Of a stretch of DNA of 64,000 bases, positions 34,500-44,984 are shown piece by piece. Source of the stretch: Gautieria morchelliformis. Taxonomy: Eukaryota; Basidiomycota; Agaricomycetes; Gomphales; Gomphaceae. The DNA lies in the NCBI GenBank assembly GCA_015179125.1, contig WHVA01000047.1:1-64000 (forward strand), in the 5' to 3' direction. The notes under the pieces are model-generated. The model ran no database searches. It saw nothing but the letters and a program-made list of their open reading frames with translations, and was not told the DNA's origin. Position numbers and translations under genes: made by a program. The stretch's first letter is position 1; each line of letters starts with the position of its first letter.

Positions 34500-34772
34500 C
34501 TAAATCATGTGAGCTTGTATATGGAGCGCGTCACCGATTAGTATGTATGGACATATCTTTACGCTCACGGCAGTGGTTACAACAGACATTACAAGTAATC
34601 GCAGAAGTCGAATCTCTTCTTTCAGTAGCATTAGTTCTTTTGTGGCATCATCGTTCGGCGTTTTGGGGGGGATGTCTCTAGCTTTCTCTGTGAATTTAGA
34701 ACTAACTGTGGCTGTTCTAGCTTTAGCAGGGAGGCGTTTGGCTTGCTTCTTATGCGGGGCCATAGTCGTCAA
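34500..34772 (-). CDS. Small basic/leucine-rich protein inside the CACTA-like element
   Basis: About 86-90 codons on the strand opposite to the transposase. The N-terminus is strongly basic (MAPHKKQAKRLPAKART), a possible nuclear or DNA-binding tail. A heptad-like Leu stretch follows (KELMLLKEEIRLLRLLV). Many CACTA elements encode a second, DNA-binding protein (TnpA) besides Tnp2. This frame is a candidate equivalent, but no homology is visible by eye. Confidence 0.35.
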   Translation of the reverse strand: MTTMAPHKKQAKRLPAKARTATVSSKFTEKARDIPPKTPNDDATKELMLLKEEIRLLRLLVMSVVTTAVSVKICPYILIGDALHIQAHMI

Positions 34773-34831
34773 GCTAGAGCAAGGACACAGTCGTACTAGG
34801 TTGTAGTCTGTGAGGAATAAACCCGGCGCGC

Positions 34832-35233
34832 TGTGAGGGCAACACTAATGACGAAGCCACAACCAAAGATACTCAAGGAGATAAGAGCCGATACTAGGAC
34901 AATGACCAACTGTGTAGTGGGTATCCTCAGTTTATAACTCTACCAACGATAGATACATGGGGACTTGCCTGTGTAGTGGGTATCCTCAGAGATCAAGCTG
35001 AGGAAACGCCACCACATGGGCTACAGTCTTATAGCGCTGGCAAGGCTTACATAATAGGGGAGACGGAAACTTGTAGAAGGTTACAGAAGGTGACGGAATG
35101 TGACATGTGATGGAAGGTGACAGAATGTGACATGTGCCGGAAGGTGACGGAAGGTTATGGAAACTGACGGAAGGTAACGGAAACTCATGGAAGGAAATAG
35201 AAACTTGTGGAAGGAAATGCGTGAACCCTGACA
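34832..35233 (-). repeat. 3' LTR of gypsy copy 2
   Basis: 402 bp (minus strand, TG...CA). It contains one more repeat unit of the tgtgacatgtg(c/a)-type cluster than its partner. The polypurine tract side is at 35234-35245. Confidence 0.92.
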
Positions 35234-35286
35234 TCACCCCCCTCTCAATGCTTGTCGTCCCGACAAGCACAGCTGCCACCTAGCCC

Positions 35287-35841
35287 TCAACATCCACCGA
35301 GACATCGTTTCCAAGTATGCCACAGGCGGGACCACCATCTCTCCTGGCCCTTCCCTTCCTGGTAATGCAGGTCAATGATGAGCTCAGGGGGATTGGGGTC
35401 CATGGGCAAGTGCGGCCCTCGGAACCTTGCTCGACGTATTCGCTCTCCTGCCATGTTACGGAAACGCCGCCCTACCCAGCCTTCGAAAGTGTAGGGAGTT
35501 CCACAAGGGGGGGTTCCATCGTTGAGGAAGACAGGGTCGCCGACATAGTACGTGTTCTCTCGTCTGTGTCGGGGTCTGAGGAATGCGAGTGCAGGGCGAG
35601 TGGGCACCTGACTCTCCGCTGGTGTGAGGTCCTCAGAGCTGACGGACCACTTTGAAGACCATGCGACGTCGAGATCACGGCAGTCAAGCATCCTTTGTAG
35701 CTTGGCTTCACTGGCTGCTCTGGATGACGAGAAGCCGGAGAAGTGCAGGAGGGTGGGATCGACACGTGACATGTTTGGCAGGTCAGAGAGGTTTTGGGTG
35801 AAGCTGGGGAGGGCAACAAGCTCAATGGCGGGCGAGGACAT
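35287..35841 (-). CDS. Third reading frame of gypsy copy 2
   Basis: About 184 codons, almost identical to the frame at 14688-15284 in copy 1 (same MSSPAIELVALPSF start and GWVGRRFRNMAGE core). Function unknown; it sits between pol and the 3' LTR. Confidence 0.55.
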   Translation of the reverse strand: MSSPAIELVALPSFTQNLSDLPNMSRVDPTLLHFSGFSSSRAASEAKLQRMLDCRDLDVAWSSKWSVSSEDLTPAESQVPTRPALAFLRPRHRRENTYYVGDPVFLNDGTPPCGTPYTFEGWVGRRFRNMAGERIRRARFRGPHLPMDPNPPELIIDLHYQEGKGQERWWSRLWHTWKRCLGGC

Positions 35842-36099
35842 GGTTGATGGATGTGGTGGGGTCGATGCAGTGGAAGTGAGCGGTCACAGGTGGAGAGGGG
35901 ATATATAGCTTATCGGAATGAATTGGTTAGGCGGAGGCCGATATCGCTTATCTTTGGGGTTCTGGACCCTTGACATCATAAGTAGAAGCCCTGCCTGCTG
36001 TCCAGTCGAAGAGAGTTTGCCTGGAAGGTTCTGTGAAGTTCTGAAATCTCTGGAAGGGGAGGGACATATATGTGGCTGCTGAGATACGCTGAGGTGCCT

Positions 36100-39000
36100 C
36101 TGGGTTCTGCCGGTGAAATTCTTTAATGAGTCGCTTTGCCCCAGAGACATCTTTGCTGGTAGCCAGAGATCGTCGGCAGCTCCATAGCCCTTCCAGCGCA
36201 CGAGATACTCCAACCTTCCACGGAACATCCTGCTGTCTAGAATCCTTTCAACTTCATATTCTTCGGCTCCATCCCGTATGACGGGGGGGGTGGTGGAGGG
36301 GCATGACGTTCAAGGATTGGGTCATCTTCATATGGCTGAAGCAGGATGACAGAGAACACTGGATGTGTGCGACCAAAGGATGTAGGAAGATTTAGACCAT
36401 AGGCATTTCATGAGACCACCTTATTAACAGTGTAGGGGCCTAGCCACTTGTGGTCTAGCTTCTTCATTGGGCGAGTGGTTGTGATGTTTTGTGCATTGAG
36501 CCAGACCTTGTCACCAAGCTTATAAACTGGGGCTGCTTTATGGTGCACGTCATAGAAGTGTGCCATGTCCTCTGCTGCCTTGGACAGGGCCGAGCGAGCT
36601 TCTCTTGTGGCCGCTTCCATCCGTGTTGTGAACTCATCCAGGGCCTCGAGTCGAGTTTCCCGGACTGGTTCCAGTCCCAGCCTTGGATGTTGGCCACTGT
36701 CCAACATGAAGGGTGTAGTCTGGGTTGAGGCATGGATTCGGTTGTTATAGGCAAACTCGGCCAAGGATATCCATTCAAACCAATCATTCTGACGCTGGTT
36801 GACGAATAGTCGAAGGTATTGCTCAATCTCCTGATTAACCCTTTCAGTCTGTCATCAGTTTGGGGGTGATAAGCAGTAGAGGCAGCGACTTTGACACCAA
36901 GAAGTTTGTTCAGTTCACGCATGAACTGGGAGATGAACTGTGTGCCTCGATCACTGATGATTTCTTCAGGGAGCCCATGAAGCTTCCAAACATGATCACG
37001 GAAGAGTCGGGCAACTCCCACCGAAGTTACATCTGAAGTGGTGGGAATGACATGTGCACGCTTTGAGAGGCGATCGACGACAACAAGGAGAGAATCATAG
37101 CCATGACTGGTAGGCAGTTCTACGATCAAGTCAACAGACATAACCTGCCATCTAGGGTCTGGGATACGGTTTGGTAGAAGCTTGCCAATGGGAGAAGCAG
37201 GGAACGTTTTTGTCCGGTTGCACAGGTCACAGGCCTTCACGTATTTTGCAATGTAACGTCCCATCCCAGGCCACCAGTAACTCCGAGCAACTAGTTCAGT
37301 GGTTCTCCAACGACCAGGGTGACCGGTGAGAGGCATGTCATGGTGCGCTTTCACTATGTCATGTCGTAGTTTTGCATCAAGCGGCACGTACACTTTGTTG
37401 TGATAGAGGACAAGCCCATCCTGTTCAGACCACTCTTCTCCTCGTAAATTGCCAGAGGAGCCCAGTTCTTTGAGAGCCTTGACAACCTTGTCATCCCGGT
37501 CTACACAGTTCCTTACTCGATTGAGGAAAGCATCACCTTCACCTGGGACTAACTGCGCACCAGCCTCTGGGGGATTTGCCTTGATGTGGAACAAGTGAGG
37601 GGTAAGTAAGACTTGATTTTGGTTGTCTTCCTCCCCCCGCTTATGATCCACGCGTCGTGAGAGTGCATCAGGCTTGGCTGAATGACGACCAGGACGATGG
37701 ATCAGCTCAAAATCAAAGCGAGAGAGGTAGAGTGACCAGCGTGCTTGACGACGGTTCAGGTTTTGTGCAGTGCAGAAGTAGGTGAGATTCTGATGGTCAT
37801 TGAGAATCTCAATCTTGTGCTTTGTTCCCTCTAAGATGTGGCGCCATTCCTCTAATCCCCGAATCACAGAAAGAAGCTCCTTGTCATGGATGGCATAGTT
37901 GCGTTCAGCATCATTGAGGCTTTTGGAGACAAACCCCACAGGCCGCCATTTGCCATCATCACATAGCTGGGACAGTACTGCTCCTGTGGCATAGGCTGAT
38001 GCATCTGTTTCAAGACGGAAATGTTTGTCTTGATCAGGGAGGACAAGGATCGGTGTTGAGGTGATGAGGAGTTTGAGCTTGTCAAAGGACGCTTGCTCTG
38101 GGCCATTTGGATCCCAAGACCATTGGGCATCCTGTTTTGTCAACTGGTTGAGGGGCTTTGCAATGTGTGAGAAGTCTTCCACAAATCTACGGTAGAAGTT
38201 GATGAAACCAAGGAATGATTTGACTTCAGTGACGTTACGTGGTATTGGCCAGTCCCGCACCCCTGCAACCTTGACTGGGTCCATGGCAACCTGTCCTTGA
38301 GAGAGGATGAGGCCGAGATACTCCACCTCTAGTTGCTCAAATAGGCATTTTTCAGGTTTGAGGTACAGGTTGTTGGCCCGGAGGATTTCAAGGACACGTC
38401 GTACAATCCTACGATGTTCTTCAAGCGACTCTGTGAAGATGAGAATGTCGTCCATGAACACCACCACAACCCCTTCATCGATGAGACTCTTGAAGATGTC
38501 ATTCATCATTGTCTGGAAGGTTGCTGGGCTGTTCGTGAGTCCAAAGAACATGACTAGAGGTTCATACAGGCCCCTATTTGTCCGAAAGGCTGCCTTCCAC
38601 TCATCTCCCTCTTTTATGCGTACATTATTATATCCCCAGCGAATGTCAAGCTTTGTGAAGTATTTAGCCCTTCCAGCAGCAATCTTATTCATGATGTCTG
38701 GAACAAGGGGCAAAGGATAGGCATTCTTGATTGTTATATCATTGAGCTTCCAGTAGTCTTGCACAAATCTAAGACTGCCGTCCTTTTTCTTCACAAAGAA
38801 GACTGGAGATGCCATAGGTGACTTGGAAGGACGGATACGATGGCTCTTCAGGTTCTCCTCAAGGAAGTTATCCAGTTCCCTTTGCTCAACCAGTGACATT
38901 GGGTAAACCTTTGTGCTGAAGGGTTGTGCACCTGGAGTGAGCTCAATTGCATGGTCCCAGGGCTTTCGAGGAGGCAGTTGGTCAAATGACTCCTTAGAAA

Positions 39001-39976
39001 ACACATCCTTGAACTCCTGGTATGGTTTGGGGACAAGGTCCTCGAAGGATCTGACTGGTGAAGACTTGCTGGCCCGTTCAGCAAGCTGTTGGGAGACAGT
39101 CCAGCCTGCGCCAATCATTTCAGGACTCTCATTCACAAAGATGACAAAGGTCCTGTCTCCTTCCTCAAATAGGGAGCGGGTGTGCTGTATGGGAACCTCC
39201 TCTTGATCTACACTCTCTTCTGGAACAGTTTCGACTGTGGGCCCTCTGACAACAGGTCTGCCCCCACATGACTTGGGACAGCGTGTCATCTTCACATCTC
39301 CTGTACGCCAGTCAACTTCTGGGTTGTGTTCAACAAGCCATGTGTGACCAAGAATGATGGCAAGTCGTCCAAGGCTCGTGACGGAGAATGTGGCACGTTC
39401 CGTATGATCCCCAAAGGTGCAAATGAGGTCAACTTCTTCCTTGATTGAGCCAGCCTCATTTGGGGTACCATCAATATTGTATACGGGGATGGCACGGGGT
39501 AGGGGACGGGTCCGAAGTCTGTGTTCCCTTACAAACTCCACATCGATGAACATCCCTGTAGCACCACTGTCAAGGAGGGAGTCAATTGCAAGTGGATGCC
39601 CTGTGTCAATGGAGTGGACCTTGAGAGGTACTTTGGTGCATCGGCGGAGGTCAGCAGTACGGACATATGGAGGGACTGGAAGGTTTGCATTAGCAACTGG
39701 AGCGATGGGTTGGGTTTTTGGCATGGCTGGTTTGGTTTCAGTTCGATCAGGGATAGGAGAAGGATGCATCATATCGCCTGTGATCCCTATTGTACATGTT
39801 TCGACAGTGTGGTGAAATGTGACCAGGTCTCTTACAGTTGTAGCAGGTTCGTGTTTCGGTGCGGCGGCGGGATGAGTCAATGTCCATAGGTGTCGCGTTA
39901 CTGGGTGATGCTGTGGCAACAGGAGCCATAGCAGGAGTGTGGAGTGGTCGGGCAGGAGGAGGGCGATTAGGGACAT
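36100..39976 (-). pseudogene. Gypsy copy 2 pol region
   Basis: Same domain order as copy 1: protease, reverse transcriptase, RNase H, integrase, chromodomain. Interrupted by roughly two or three breaks and best treated as a young fossil. Confidence 0.88.
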
Positions 39977-40766
39977 GAGGTGTCTGTGCCTTCCTGACCT
40001 CTAACAGACGGCGATGATTGCGGTCAATCTGACAGGCTGCTTCCTTCCAGGCTTTGAGGTTGGATGGAAGAAAGGGCTGGGCGTGGATCTTGTCAAGGAT
40101 ACCTGCTGGAAGGCCACGAGCATAGGCATCCTCGAGTGCCTCATCATTAAAGCCTGTCCTGCCTGTCAGGATCTCAAATTGAGCCGTGTATTCATCTGCC
40201 GACATTCCTGACGCCATCCTAAGGTCATGCAGCTTAGTGCGAGCCGTTCTGGCACGATCTGGGTCACCAAAGGCCTCCTCCACACGTTTAATAAAGCCCT
40301 CCAGAGTGGATATAGAGGAGGTGCCATCAATGACAGCCTGTGTCTCGTTGTGTGCCCATATCTCCACAGAGCCTCCCGTCATGAAGGAAAGAGCGTATAG
40401 GATCTTTGTGCGTTCATCTGGGAAGGATGCTGGCTGGACAGCGATGGACAACTTGATAGACCTGATAAACCCTTCAGTCTCTGCACGGTCTCCATTGAAC
40501 TTCTCCGGTTCCGCTGCTTTGATAGAGCGAGTAGATGGAGGGACACTGTGAGGTACTGAGGGCGCAAGGGCTTGAGCAGCAGCAACAGCAGCGTTGGTGG
40601 CAGCATTGGCTAAGTGGTCGTGAACGTTAGCAATCTGATTGTGCAGTTCCTGATTCTGCAGTTGAAGTTGCTGCAACTGCTGTGCTTGGCTGGAAAGGAG
40701 GCCTCGAAGGAATGGCCCATGGTCACCCAGGGCGTCCCAGTATGCGTCTGGGAGTTGGTCTGCCAT
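39747..40766 (-). CDS. Gypsy copy 2 Gag-like protein
   Basis: Matches the gag of copy 1 over its full length, including the MADQLPDAYWD start after the LTR, the Gln-rich coil and the CYNCKRPGHISPHC zinc knuckle. The frame looks open. Confidence 0.87.
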   Translation of the reverse strand: MADQLPDAYWDALGDHGPFLRGLLSSQAQQLQQLQLQNQELHNQIANVHDHLANAATNAAVAAAQALAPSVPHSVPPSTRSIKAAEPEKFNGDRAETEGFIRSIKLSIAVQPASFPDERTKILYALSFMTGGSVEIWAHNETQAVIDGTSSISTLEGFIKRVEEAFGDPDRARTARTKLHDLRMASGMSADEYTAQFEILTGRTGFNDEALEDAYARGLPAGILDKIHAQPFLPSNLKAWKEAACQIDRNHRRLLEVRKAQTPHVPNRPPPARPLHTPAMAPVATASPSNATPMDIDSSRRRTETRTCYNCKRPGHISPHCRNMYNRDHRRYDASFSYP

Positions 40767-40826
40767 AGGCTGAGATGAAGGCTGGTTAAGAAAAGTGTGT
40801 GGGGTCGTCCTATGAGCTTGATCTTC

Positions 40827-41201
40827 TGTGAGGGCAACACTAATGACGAAGCCACAACCAAAGATACTCAAGGAGATAAGAGCCGATACTAGGACAATGA
40901 CCAACTGTGTAGTGGGTATCCTCAGTTTATAACTCTACCAACGATAGATACATGGGGACTTGCCTGTGTAGTGGGTATCCTCAGAGATCAAGCTGAGGAA
41001 ACGCCACCACACGGGCTACAGTCTTATAGCGCTGGCAAGGCTTACATAATAGGGGAGACGGAAACTTGTAGAAGGTTACAGAAGGTGACAGAATGTGACA
41101 TGTGCCGGAAGGTGACGGAAGGTTATGGAAACTGACGGAAGGTAACGGAAACTCATGGAAGGAAATAGAAACTTGTGGAAGGAAATGCGTGAACCCTGAC
41201 A
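40827..41201 (-). repeat. 5' LTR of gypsy copy 2
   Basis: 375 bp. Its end CCTCACA is the complement of tgtgagg at 40827. It differs from the 3' LTR by about one substitution and a 27-bp repeat-unit difference. Confidence 0.92.
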
Positions 41202-41373
41202 CGCGCGTGCCATGGTCACGTGATTGGATCTGTGCTTGTGTCTGCAATCTTGCTTCAATCCTGCCGCGCACTGGACGATACCTCTGTGTACGTGTGGGTG
41301 TGAGAAACAGTTATCCCAACGACAGATTCGGTGACATCTCAAGGACAGGCCTTCCCCATCTTTCACCAAACAA

Positions 41374-44300
41374 GTGCAGTTGGCTATAAACAGTGATTCT
41401 TCGTCTTTTGATCCGATATCTGCATCTCACATTATTGACTCTGACGTGCAACATGAGAACCACAAAACCACTCTCCATAATAGTCTCCACCATTCTCTTT
41501 ACCCTGACGCACTGCCTCTGCCCACGGTAGGCAGCGAACTCATCAAAATCCAAGACAATGATGATATTAATGCCGTGAGCTGCGATATCGAACCGGTTGA
41601 GGGTCTGCGTGTGCGAGTGTCTAATCACACAGCACCCCAGTGGGATTGGGCTGATTATCAAGTGACTGCTGGTGATGAGGTCGATGGTGTCAATACGCTG
41701 GTGGAATCGCCTGATGAGAGTGAACTTCCCTGGGATGAACCAGACCATCTAGACACTGGATTATCAGCAGAGGAGGTTATTCTTGTGTTGGAACGCGAAA
41801 TGCACAAAGATCAGGAACGAGAGGCGGAAGAATCACGTATGTTTATTTATTGTCAACATACCTCTCGTCTCATTGAATTTGGTAACATAGAGCTCTGCAA
41901 CCTTACACAGCCAGACATGGACAATATCAAAATGTTTGGGTTACGATTAGAGGTGAACATATTGCGGCGCTGTTCCTCGTTGTTCTGTCGTGCATACCAC
42001 GACTGTATCGACCTCGATACATTCTACCTGATGCATCACAGAATCGCGATCCTCGCGGGTATCAAACCAGTGATCCTTGACTGCTGCCCTAATTCATGTT
42101 GCACTTTCAGACGCGAATTTCTAAACAACGATATATGCAGCTTTTGCAAGGAGTCCAGGCATGATGAGTCTAACCCCCCCCCAGGCACAGTTTGAGTCTC
42201 TCCCGGTTATACCTCGACTGCAAGCTTTCCTCCACAACCCTGCCATGATTGAGAAATTACAATATCGTGCGAACCGCGTGCACACTCCTGGTGAATACAT
42301 CGACATATTCGATGGGTCTCACTACAGGGACCTCTTGGAATCTTATGTGGAAGTCGATGGTGTGCACCTCCCTCACTGACATTTTGAAAGTCCCCACGAT
42401 ATCGCACTGGGATTGTTATCAGACGGCGTTGAGGTTTTCAAAAACATTCGCGGCGGCTGCGCAACTGCTTGGCCTTTCCTGGTCGAAGTATATAACTTGG
42501 ACCCTGAAATCCGTATTATGTTGAAGTATCTCATGCCCCTCGGAATCGTACATGGTCCTCACCCCCCCAAAGACCACAACTCGTTCCTTGACCTCTTTTA
42601 TCTGGAGATGCGCCTGCTAGCCTACGGGGTCCCTTCGTATCATGCACTAGAGCATGCTAAGGTCATGCTTCGCGCGTACCTGATTACCAAAATAGCTGAC
42701 ATGCAAGCTCTCAAAGTCAATCAATACATCAGGGGAGCAAACACATTCTCCCCATGCCGAGCCTGTCGAATACAGGGATGTCGCGACCCTGACCATAATA
42801 ACCCGTCTCATTACTATTACCCATTGACAGCACCTCCCGGCGCAATCCGAATGGATGGATCTCCTGGCATCGATTGGGATCCATACTCGCTTCCCCTGCG
42901 AACTGCTGAAAGTTATAGGCAACCCCTCGAATACATAGAATCAGGCACAGACAAGAAGGAGCGGGAACGTCGTGTCATGACGCAAGGACTCAACGGCGAA
43001 TCCATTCTGGTCAATCTACCTGGCTTCGACCGTGCCTTGAGCGTTCCCCACGACTTCATGCATCTTATGGAAGAGAATGTCAAAAAGTATCTGGTGGATC
43101 TTTGGACAGGTCGGTTCAAGGGACTGGACACAGGTAATGAAAATTATGAGATTGATCCAGCGCATTGGGTTCTCGTTGGAGAAGAAACGACTGCTGCTAC
43201 TGCCACAATTCCCGCCGTGTTTGTTCGCACCATCCCAAACATTGCCAATGAACGTCACCTCTTTACTGCAGAGACCTGGTCGTTTTGGTTTATATATATG
43301 GCACCATATCTCCTTGAAGGCCGACTTGCTCCCAAGTACTACAAGCATTTGATGCTCCTGGTGGAAATCTGCAAATTTGCTTGCAGTTTGTTATCACCGA
43401 TGCGGAAATCGACAACCTTGAGGGCAAGATTATTCATTGGATTCACAAATATGAAAAGTACATTGTATACTCTATTCTGGATTATCGATGCCTGAACATC
43501 TACTGCTATGGAGGTACTACTATCAATATAAAAAGGAGCGATTGTCAACATGCACATCATGTATCCACGCGCTCTTGCATATACCTGACGATATCCAACG
43601 GAATGAACGTGGGTGTACCCGCTTGAGAGATACTGCGGGACTCTTCTGGCAGCTGTCAAATCACGTTCCAAGCCATACACTGCCCTCAGCCGACACATGG
43701 TCCATAAGAGCCAGATCGCGTAAATCCAGCACAAGTACAACTTATCACGAGAGCTCGACTTTTCTGACAACATATCTGATATCAGCACTAAGGAGAAGAT
43801 TTACCCTGAATGTGTGTGACATCTTCATGTATCCATCATGTTCATGCTACACAATTGCACAGATCCTTTGAGCATTCTTCGTTTCCCCCGAATCCGCGAG
43901 TTCAAGCCTGACGCTGCTCTGTGGTGTAAGACTGCCGCTCATCTTGCCACCCAATTTCTGAAACCACCGACCTTCATTGAACCCCGGCTCCCAGAGTTTT
44001 TCGAATCCTGGGGCAAAGTCCGAATTGCGAACGGCGGTGACTGCATCCGTACAGCCAAAACCACGGCAAATCGGTCAGGTCGTGACACATCATTCGTCCG
44101 GGTAAGTCAGTGGTACTGCAGATAGTACGTGTACTGAGATGTCAGTCACTAGTATGATCTACAGGTGGATATTCACGCGCACCATCGCAACCGCCCACCA
44201 GTCTTCGAGACTCGGTGTTTCTATGGCCAGCTCCACATGATCCTCACCTTCATATTACCTGATCACAAGATGTTTGGAGCACAGCCGTCACGTCGATTAC

Positions 44301-44533
44301 TAGCAGTTGTCCAGAGCTGTGATACAGACGGGAGTGATGCGACGCTCGCGCCTGTGACGTACAGGAAGATGCGCACATCAATGCAGGTCCTCGAACTTAC
44401 CGCCATCAGTTGCGTAATAGGCCTGGTCCCTATTGGGACGACTAATATGTGGGGTATCATTGACAGGAGCAATGGTATAGCCCGGCCTTCTTTTATTGAA
44501 GACCCAGGATTGATAGAAGAGATGGACATGTAA
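41374..44533 (+). pseudogene. Tnp2-type transposase, degenerate
   Basis: Plus-strand segments together cover a fungal Tnp2-family transposase of CACTA/EnSpm type. They are an acidic N-terminus, FESLPVIPRLQAF and VEVDGVHLPH (42190-42376), and DIALGLLSDGVEVFKN (42400-42445). Next come LPLGIVHGPHPPKDHNSF, the Cys motif SPCRACRIQGCRDP (42750-42790), SVPHDFMHLMEENV with LWTGRFKGLD (43040-43130) and TAETWSFWFIYMAPYLLEGR (43265-43325). The C-terminal part (44165-44533) has FETRCFYGQLH and WGIIDRSNGIARP. The frame breaks at a nine-C run (42174-42182), at an in-frame TGA (42377-42379) and near 43380; a GT-AG intron is plausible around 43456-43512. The enzyme would cut the TIRs at 33554 and 44921. This copy seems unable to make it unless splicing removes the faults. 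Confidence 0.75.
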
Positions 44534-44984
44534 TTACCTTTCAGTTAGTGCTATTCATGGCTTTTTAAAGGATAATCCACCTAATTTAGAAGGATACTCC
44601 ACTATGGTGTCTATGGTTTATCCATTGAAAATGATTGGAGATCCACATATAACTAATTGACCGGCCATTTATATTTTTCATGGATTATCTAGTGACTACA
44701 TACATGGTGATACCATTATAATATGCCGGATCCTCCACCGGCGCTGCTGTTGGAAAACCCCTTTTTGCGGTTTTAAGGGATTCTCCTTCAGCCTGGCAAA
44801 AATTGATCCACCTAAGGGATCGGTGGATGAATCGGTGGATGCAACTCCGGTGGAAACTCCACCGGCCGACAATACCTGGTGGATTTTCCACCGGAGTTTG
44901 GTGGAGTCTTTTCCCGCAGTGAACAGTTAGAGGCTCCTCAAGGCTCAAAGTCTTACCAGCGTGATATATGTAATTACAGGACTG

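Larger units (their letters stand above)
34832..41201 (-). mobile_element. Ty3/gypsy chromovirus, copy 2, inserted in the CACTA-like element
   Basis: Same family as 9355-15657, in inverted orientation. It is bounded by LTRs and a CGCGC target duplication (34827-34831, 41202-41206). Gag, pol, chromodomain and the third frame are all represented. Gag is open; the pol region is interrupted by about two or three breaks, so this copy looks dead as it stands. The two LTRs are nearly identical apart from repeat-unit number, and coding identity with copy 1 is very high. It is therefore young too. Confidence 0.93.
33554..44921 (+). mobile_element. Tnp2-type (CACTA/EnSpm-like) DNA transposon, split by a gypsy insertion
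   Basis: Left end CACTGCGGGAA (33554-33564) and right end TTCCCGCAGTG (44911-44921) are exact inverted repeats. They are flanked by AACA at 33550-33553 and 44922-44925, a likely 4-bp target duplication. Both ends are dense in TCCACC/GGTGGA words, like the subterminal repeats of CACTA elements. The transposase lies in the right arm (41374-44533). A small opposite-strand frame lies in the left arm (34500-34772). The gypsy copy at 34832-41201 interrupts it; without that insert the element is about 5.0 kb. The match of both ends, the flanking duplication and the Tnp2 gene between them make a single element far likelier than two separate relics. Confidence 0.75.
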
